A stretch of 64,000 nt of DNA from positions 37,710,427-37,774,426 of the forward strand of contig OX031065.1 of assembly GCA_943736015.1 (NCBI GenBank), written 5' to 3'. How positions within the stretch are numbered: position 1 is the stretch's first letter; every line of letters begins with the position of its first letter. A program made the translations under genes and the position numbers. The stretch is from Tridacna crocea. Taxonomy: Eukaryota > Mollusca > Bivalvia > Cardiida > Cardiidae. Below, in pieces: positions 58,052 to 64,000 of the stretch. The notes beneath the pieces are model-generated. The model ran no database searches. It saw nothing but the letters and a program-made list of their open reading frames with translations, and had not been told where the DNA came from.

Positions 58052-59810
58052 GGCAAAACTCTGATTGCCAAACATAACAATTGACATGTAAAGCAATGAG
58101 ACAAATAAACATTAGCACCTTAAAACTGCAAAAAAAAAACAATTACACACACAAAACCTGACCGTTGACCTCTGTCACAATTACATTTGAACATGTTTAT
58201 TTAGTGCAAGTTAACTTTTTAAAATTGCCATTCTAAAAGCACATTCGCACTAAATGACTCCACTCAGACTTAACAGACAACTTTCAAAAGCTGTATCTAA
58301 CAACATCTAGACTTGGAACTTTTTTGCAAACAAATAATGACCTATACCAGGAGGTACGGTAATAAATTTCCTAGACTTACTGAACTGTCTTAGTTATTTA
58401 CATGTTAAAACTAATGATAATACTTAAAACACTTTAACAACAGGAGTACCTAACAGTCCTTCGTTGTTTCACCCTTCACATTTAAAGTGTACAACAGTTC
58501 ATATAGCAAAACTGAATCAAAGCACTGTCTATCAACCTCAATTAACATTTTACTTATAGATTTACACCAAGTAAATTGTCACTAAGATTACCTTTCGAAA
58601 ATTTTTATCATTACACACTGAACAAGTGATTAAACTGATTTCACAAAGTGCTAGCTGTTTTATATTTTTACACTATTTCATGGGTCTGTCACAGCAACCA
58701 ACACTAGAATGTTCAGTTTGTGACAAAGAACAACTTGAATAAACACTAAAATGACATTCAACGCGAATACTTCATTTGGTACTGTATCATCTATGGCTGG
58801 TCTAGATCGGTCTATAGACATCTATACCAGCCGCATGCCAAACTGCTCTGGACAGGCACTGGACGGGCCCATCACACTCTTCATGATGGGCGACCCCAAA
58901 AAGGATTCATTTTTGATTGACCTAAATCGTCAAAGTAAAAAGCTCTCAGGCCATTGACTTTCATCTGCATGAAGGTTTCCACAGTCTATGGCTAAATGAT
59001 CTTGATTTCTACAGATCAAAATGAAGCCTTAACCTCTCATCACATGGGTTCTGTGATTATGCCGATATCAAAGCTGAAGACTGGTGTCCTATCATACAAC
59101 CTCATCAAAACATCTGTGATCTGTGCTGTCCTCTTTTAGGGGACACAGTTGACAACGAGTGACAGCCTTTACTTTCATCAGCAAAAGGAAAGCCACCTCT
59201 CCAACTCAATGACTTTCCTACCTTAGCAACTTCTTGCTGCCTAAACTGTAATGTGCAGTCTCTCTTAGAAATGATTAACGCAGTACAAAATATCACCATT
59301 GGACTCCTACTTGTCAGACCATTACCCATCACCTTATAACCATCTCTGTCTCATCTTACCAAAAGCCATCTCGATACCCTAATTAACTGCTCTTCATCTT
59401 AACTTAGTGCCTTCAATAAAGCCCACACCCTTTCTTTCATCTACTCTCTGACATTCCTCCAATATATCCAAAATTGAACCTGCATCATTTCCTCATCACC
59501 TACTACCACTAGGCAACTAACACATTACAAGTTTTCAGCTCTCAAGATAATCTTGAGAGTTAATATTGCACTCTTTTAACTGCCGCAGTGCCTGCTAAAA
59601 GGAGGATGAATCTTTTCAACTTGGACTCGGCTAATCTTCTTGGTCAATACTGCACTCCCCTGACCAACTTTACATTTTCTAAATTTTAAAAATACATAGA
59701 CTGATGCATGGATCCACAAATAAAAAACAAACAAACAACAACATCATTTGCCCTACTCTTTAAACAAAGAAAACACTTATCAATTAATAGTTCCAATGGC
59801 ATTAAGGCCA
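58052..59810. other. Non-coding stretch between pol and polypurine tract
   Basis: About 1.76 kb inside the Gypsy element with only short frames on either strand (longest about 75 codons). No envelope-like signal peptide, cleavage site or membrane anchor seen. It may be a decayed or captured third region. Confidence 0.6.
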
Positions 59811-62800
59811 TTAATTTTTCTGTAACTTCTTTCTAGCCTTTACTATCCAAGCTGGAGTATCAGCTCCTTCGTACGGTTTCAGTTTGTCATGGTGTACAAC
59901 CTTCCTTTTCTCCGATTGGTCCAATTGCACCTCGAAATTAATGTTGCTGAGATTTCTGGTAATTATGTATGGTCCGTGGTATGTTTTACCTAACTTATGG
60001 GCAGTTCCAACTGTACTGCTTTCAGAAAGGATCCACACTGCATCACCTGGCTTGTAATTATTAAGAACCATGTTCACATCATACACGCTCTTATTACGCT
60101 GCGCTGCAGATTTTAGGTGTTCACGGGCCACTTGATGTGCCCGTTGCATCCTAGAGCGAAGAACATCTACATAGTCACCATAACTTGTAACGTTGGTTTG
60201 ACCATACTCCGTTGAACTGCCAAATACCACCTCGGCTGGTAATCTAATTTCACGGCCCATAGCGAGCAAGTTTGGTGTCAGTCCGGTACTCTCACTAGGT
60301 GTGGAACGGTACGCACTTGCCAGGCAGCCGAGGTTTAAATCCCAGTCATTCTGTTCCTCACAAAGGTACGCCTTAATCATTCGCTTTAGTGTACGGTTAA
60401 ACCGCTCTACTTGTCCATTGCACTTTGGGTTGTGCGGACTGGTTCGGGTCTTTCGAATCTGCAACATTCGGCACAACTCTCGAAACACTCTACTCTCGTA
60501 GTTCCTGCCCTGATCACTTAATATAGTTAATGGGCATCCCCATCTTGAGATGAATTCATTTAAGATTCTTGATGCACATGTCTCTGCGGTCTGATCTGGT
60601 ACAGCTATTATCTCAACATACTTGGTGAAGTAGTCCGAAAGTATCAGTATGTATTTGTTTCCTCTGTGTGTAACCGGAAATGGTCCTAGATAGTCTGTTG
60701 CAACTACATCCCAAGGTGCGCCTACTTTTATTGTCCCTAGTGGGGCTCTTGGGGTCTTTACTGGTTTCTTCAGTGCCGCACAAGTGTCACACTGTCTGAT
60801 ATGTTGCTGCACCTCCAACTTCATTTCAAACCAGAAAAAATGTTGCCGCAACTTTTGGTAAGTCTTCTTGCACCCAAGGTGTCCGGAAATTATAGAGTCA
60901 TGGTACTGGAATAAGAGCTCAGTTTTCATTGCTGCTGGTACCAGGTACTGGTCATATTCTCCACAGCCATTCTTCTTTGAAACTCTCTTGAACAAAACTC
61001 CTTCTTTTAGATGTAGAGATTCCCATATGACCCAGTAGTGTCTTGTGGCGGGACTCTGAGGCAACATGCTGCTGGTGTTAGGTTTGATCCCCTGAACTTT
61101 TGCCTGGTATATAGGTCCAATATCGGCATCTGCGGCTTGCAGCTTTGCCAACTCCATTAGAGTTCTTCCCCCTGCCCATGAGAACTGGGGCTGATAGGTC
61201 CCTGCCATACCCTGGACTATTGATGGCCCTGGTTGTGGCTCGTTCACTGCACGCAGAGCTTCCTCTTTGTCAGCTGCTGCACCTGCATTGTTATCTTCAT
61301 CTAGTCTCGAATGATGCATGTCTTGAGCCCGCTTCCTGCATTTCTTGCAGGGGCCGCACTTTAGTGGTTCGTTCATATCTTCATAGGGGCAGTCGCAGTC
61401 TTTCGGGTTTTCGCACCTGGACAAAGCGTCACAATGTCCTTGCTTCTTCCCTGGCCTGTACTCTATGGCAAAGTCATAATGGGACAAAATCTCGATCCAC
61501 CTTGCGATTTTCCCTCTAGGTTCTTTGAGGCTGTACAGCCAAACTAGGGCTTGATGGTCACTTCGTACAATGAAGCGGCGGCCTAACAGATACTGCCTGA
61601 AATACTCGATAAAGTACCGAATCGCTAGAAGCTCTTTTTCGCTAATGCAATAATTTCTTTCGGCTTTGTTTAACGCGCGACTTGCGTACGCAATAACTCG
61701 CTCGCGCCCGTCTTGCATTTGTTGTAATACGCCCCCAATCCCACAATCGGACGCATCTACATCTAAGATGAAGCTACCACCACCCTCCAACGGATAACCC
61801 ATTACATCGGCACCCACCAATAACTTCTTGAGGTGCTCGAAAGAATTTTGACAGATCGCGGTCCACACAAACTCTCGACCTTTTCGTGTCCAATCAACCA
61901 TTGGTCGCACTATTTTAGCAAAATTGGGTACAAATCTTCTATAGTAAGAACCTAAAGCCACAAATTGTTTTACTTGTTTAGCGTTTTTAGGGACGGGCCA
62001 TTCAACAACTTTTGCAATATTCACTGGGTTGGGCTTCACGCCATTAGCAGAAACAACATGCCCCAGGAAGGTGACTTCTTCCTGTAGCATTTCACATTTT
62101 TCGGGTCGAAGCTTAAGGCCTGCAGCTTGAAGGCGGCTGAAGACCTCTCTCACTCTGGTCATATGTTCATCAAAACCTGAACTAAATACAATAATATCGT
62201 CAATGTATATCAGGCAAGTTTCCCATTGAAGGCCCTGTAAAACTAATTCCATTGTACGCTGGAAGGTACTTGCGGAGTTATTTAAACCGAATGGCATCCG
62301 CAGCATTTCAAATTGGCCAAATTTACATACGAAGGCACTCTTCGGGATGTCACTCTCCTTCAAGGGGATTTGGAAATACCCACTTGTTAAATCAAATGTG
62401 CTGAAAAGTGTTGCGCCAGCTACAGCATCTAGACAGTCTTGAATACGAGGAAGTGGGAAACCATCAGGCTTCACGAGGCCATTGACCCGCCGGTAGTCTA
62501 CACAAGGTCGTATACTTCCATTCTTTTTACGGACAAGGACAATTGGACTCGCCCAAGGGGATGTACTCTTTCTGATGACACCCTTTTGTAGTAGGTCTTC
62601 GATGGCCTGCTTCTCCTCTTTTGCATAAGCCAGTGGTACTCTTCGAGGTCGCTGCTTTATTGGTTCGGCATCTCCTGTATTTATGGGATGCTCCACTAGG
62701 TGAGTCAGCCCTATGTCCCATTCATCTTTCGAAAAACTGTCCTGAAATTCAATGAGAAGGTTAGCAAGTTCTCCCTTTTCGCTCACAGTTCTACCAGAAG

Positions 62801-63890
62801 TTGATCTTTTAAAAAGATCTTTCAAGTGATCTGGGACTACACTGTTTTCTTCCTGTAGCCTTGCCGGGGGTGCTTTGGTCTGGTCTTCTCTGGATCTAGA
62901 TGTATCTATTCTCCTAATGGATGTGTTGTCAGACTTCTGCCTGGGACTCTCTTCCTCTACTAGAGTAGTTTTGATCTGATATATTTGCTCTGCCTGGGCT
63001 ATGACTGCCTCTTGGTGAATGGTTACTGCTGTTGGGAAAGGATTCAGGACTCGCACTTTGCTTGTGACACCGTTGTTAATATCCACTAAGACAGATGCCA
63101 TCTGTAATGGGTATGTCTGTTTAAAATGCTCTGTAGGCTCAATGATGAAGTTTGAATTGGTAGCAAGCTCATCAGCTTCATGTCGTTCTATGTACACATC
63201 TATTAGGGTCTCACTTTGAGGGGGTACAACCACACAGTTGGCTGCAGCTACTTTTCTCACACTGTTTTTCTTCCCAATCTGTATGCATGGGATTTCTTGC
63301 CCTCTGAGTACGATCTTACCTTTACTTAGAAGGATATCAGCTGGGCCAAGTTCGTCGTCTTGCAGAATGTCTATGCCAAGCAAACCTTCATCTTCAATAT
63401 CTGCAACTATGAGTTCCTTCTGGAGTGAGATAGATCCTAGCTTTATGCTAAAAACTGCTTTTCCATACTCTTTAAGGGGGGCACCTCCTGCACCGGTCAA
63501 GCAGGTTGTTTTGGTTAATAAAGGTCTTTTACTTTCAGGAATATTTCTATATAACCTTTCAGACAGCACCGTTTTAGTGGCTCCTGTGTCGGTGGTAAAT
63601 ACAAGATTTACACCTTCAACTGTACCTTCAACGTAAACACCATCACTAAAGGGTTTGCGTCTTCTTATAGTGTGCCTCTCCTCATTGTTGACCTCACCGC
63701 TTTGATGGCCGATTGTCTTGCTTACTGGGGCCGTGCCACGGCCATTTGGCTTGGCCCACTTTCGTTTAAAGGCTGCTTTCTGTCCTCCTTCTTGGTTTCG
63801 TTTATTTGCATACCCCTCCATTGGCTGTGATTTTTCTTCTTCAAGGGACAATTCCTGATGAAATGCCCCTCCTGATGGCAGTTGTAACAA
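59811..63890 (-). CDS. pol: Pol polyprotein of Ty3/Gypsy retrotransposon (protease-RT-RNase H-integrase)
   Basis: An uninterrupted 1359-codon frame. Domains in order: aspartic protease with DTGA at residues 101-104; reverse transcriptase about 420-610 with FDLTSGYFQ near 499-507 and YIDD at 562-565; RNase H about 705-825 with acidic residues in LDVDAS, SEKELLAI, RSDHQAL and HCDALSR; a Cys-rich linker near 832-852; integrase with an HHCC zinc finger (H997, H1004, C1034, C1037) and a D1066, D1126, E1162 triad (35 residues between the last two). The C-terminus has a GPY-type module (near KTYHGPYIITR) and no chromodomain. All catalytic residues seen are intact, so the copy looks young. It is expressed as a Gag-Pol fusion by -1 frameshifting if the slip site at 63764-63770 works. 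Clade not assigned. Confidence 0.97.
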   Translation of the reverse strand: MLQLPSGGAFHQELSLEEEKSQPMEGYANKRNQEGGQKAAFKRKWAKPNGRGTAPVSKTIGHQSGEVNNEERHTIRRRKPFSDGVYVEGTVEGVNLVFTTDTGATKTVLSERLYRNIPESKRPLLTKTTCLTGAGGAPLKEYGKAVFSIKLGSISLQKELIVADIEDEGLLGIDILQDDELGPADILLSKGKIVLRGQEIPCIQIGKKNSVRKVAAANCVVVPPQSETLIDVYIERHEADELATNSNFIIEPTEHFKQTYPLQMASVLVDINNGVTSKVRVLNPFPTAVTIHQEAVIAQAEQIYQIKTTLVEEESPRQKSDNTSIRRIDTSRSREDQTKAPPARLQEENSVVPDHLKDLFKRSTSGRTVSEKGELANLLIEFQDSFSKDEWDIGLTHLVEHPINTGDAEPIKQRPRRVPLAYAKEEKQAIEDLLQKGVIRKSTSPWASPIVLVRKKNGSIRPCVDYRRVNGLVKPDGFPLPRIQDCLDAVAGATLFSTFDLTSGYFQIPLKESDIPKSAFVCKFGQFEMLRMPFGLNNSASTFQRTMELVLQGLQWETCLIYIDDIIVFSSGFDEHMTRVREVFSRLQAAGLKLRPEKCEMLQEEVTFLGHVVSANGVKPNPVNIAKVVEWPVPKNAKQVKQFVALGSYYRRFVPNFAKIVRPMVDWTRKGREFVWTAICQNSFEHLKKLLVGADVMGYPLEGGGSFILDVDASDCGIGGVLQQMQDGRERVIAYASRALNKAERNYCISEKELLAIRYFIEYFRQYLLGRRFIVRSDHQALVWLYSLKEPRGKIARWIEILSHYDFAIEYRPGKKQGHCDALSRCENPKDCDCPYEDMNEPLKCGPCKKCRKRAQDMHHSRLDEDNNAGAAADKEEALRAVNEPQPGPSIVQGMAGTYQPQFSWAGGRTLMELAKLQAADADIGPIYQAKVQGIKPNTSSMLPQSPATRHYWVIWESLHLKEGVLFKRVSKKNGCGEYDQYLVPAAMKTELLFQYHDSIISGHLGCKKTYQKLRQHFFWFEMKLEVQQHIRQCDTCAALKKPVKTPRAPLGTIKVGAPWDVVATDYLGPFPVTHRGNKYILILSDYFTKYVEIIAVPDQTAETCASRILNEFISRWGCPLTILSDQGRNYESRVFRELCRMLQIRKTRTSPHNPKCNGQVERFNRTLKRMIKAYLCEEQNDWDLNLGCLASAYRSTPSESTGLTPNLLAMGREIRLPAEVVFGSSTEYGQTNVTSYGDYVDVLRSRMQRAHQVAREHLKSAAQRNKSVYDVNMVLNNYKPGDAVWILSESSTVGTAHKLGKTYHGPYIITRNLSNINFEVQLDQSEKRKVVHHDKLKPYEGADTPAWIVKARKKLQKN

Positions 63891-64000
63891 CTTCTGTCTC
63901 TTGGTTTTGGTTGTTTGTGCTTAGCTAAGTCCTCAATCTTTTCTAGCACCTGCTTAAGCAAATCTTGAACTCCCTTTTCATGAGCTGTACCATCCTTAGG
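63722..64000 (-). CDS. gag: Gag 3' end of Ty3/Gypsy retrotransposon (partial, runs off window)
   Basis: An open frame enters from the right edge and ends with TAA at 63724-63722. It carries one CCHC zinc knuckle, CYNCHQEGHFIRNC (C-X2-C-X4-H-X4-C), the nucleocapsid-type RNA-binding motif of retroelement Gag, after a Lys/Glu-rich, probably coiled stretch. The frame overlaps pol, which is in the -1 frame relative to it. The capsid region lies outside the window. Confidence 0.85.
   Translation of the reverse strand, partial: PKDGTAHEKGVQDLLKQVLEKIEDLAKHKQPKPRDRSCYNCHQEGHFIRNCPLKKKNHSQWRGMQINETKKEDRKQPLNESGPSQMAVARPQ
63764..63770 (-). promoter_or_regulatory. Programmed -1 ribosomal frameshift heptamer (gag to pol)
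   Basis: On the minus strand the bases read T TTA AAC, split in the gag frame exactly as X XXY YYZ. Slipping one base back enters the pol frame, and the gag stop follows 40 bases later. After a spacer of about 7 bases, a GC-rich stretch (63730-63757) can fold using GGGCC, GGCC and GGCCC segments. UUUAAAC is an established efficient slip sequence; its use here is inferred. Confidence 0.75.

Noticed and set aside
58751..58957. 68-codon plus frame in the pol-LTR gap
   Set aside because: Antisense to the element, with no recognisable domain or envelope-like feature.
61145..61519. 124-codon plus frame
   Set aside because: Antisense shadow of the pol gene; the same applies to plus frames at 60301, 63019 and 63238.

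Overview
This window looks like an animal nuclear genome, most likely a bivalve mollusc and possibly a heterodont such as a dreissenid. It is AT-rich, its genes have introns, and it is crowded with non-autonomous mobile elements. The bivalve assignment rests mainly on tandem-cored elements ending in a short hairpin followed by AGGTGAGCTAA, the layout of the 'pearl'/Helitron-like repeats of bivalves. The species is an inference.

Only two cellular genes can be built with confidence. A six-exon UNC93A-like membrane protein lies on the plus strand (CDS 200-7021, 482 aa, every intron GT-AG and phase-consistent). A two-coding-exon SLC52/RFVT riboflavin transporter lies on the minus strand (CDS 29858 down to 22941, 462 aa), split by a 5.5 kb intron made almost entirely of nested repeats. 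A weak 75-aa two-exon candidate lies at 8683-10611. The right end (about 56.9-64 kb) is the 3' three quarters of a Ty3/Gypsy LTR retrotransposon on the minus strand: end of gag, a U UUA AAC slip site, an intact 1359-codon pol, a polypurine tract and a candidate 3' LTR. It appears to have inserted into a mariner fragment.

The rest is mobile-element archaeology. (1) More than 40 copies of a TTAA-bounded element, very often exactly 229 bp, with a near-perfect ~65 bp hairpin in the middle, cover 1.2-55.3 kb in both orientations. A second subfamily carries a different but still paired hairpin. (2) Three long inverted-repeat ('foldback') elements at 39.2-53.2 kb have arms full of short GTACG-containing subrepeats and apparent 7-8 bp target duplications. 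Two sit side by side, the second inserted in the target duplication of the first. The third sits inside another TTAA repeat and carries a TA-flanked pogo-like element. (3) Helitron/pearl-like elements share one 3' terminal hairpin but have unrelated tandem cores (145 bp, 166 bp, and another of about 166 bp). One sits inside a 156-bp tandem element, and the register of that array gives its exact ends with no target duplication. (4) There are also a tRNA-derived SINE pair, several large hairpins and short tandem arrays.

The genes do not form a functional unit. The strongest candidates for something undescribed are the hairpin element family with its compensated subfamily, and the GTACG foldback group.
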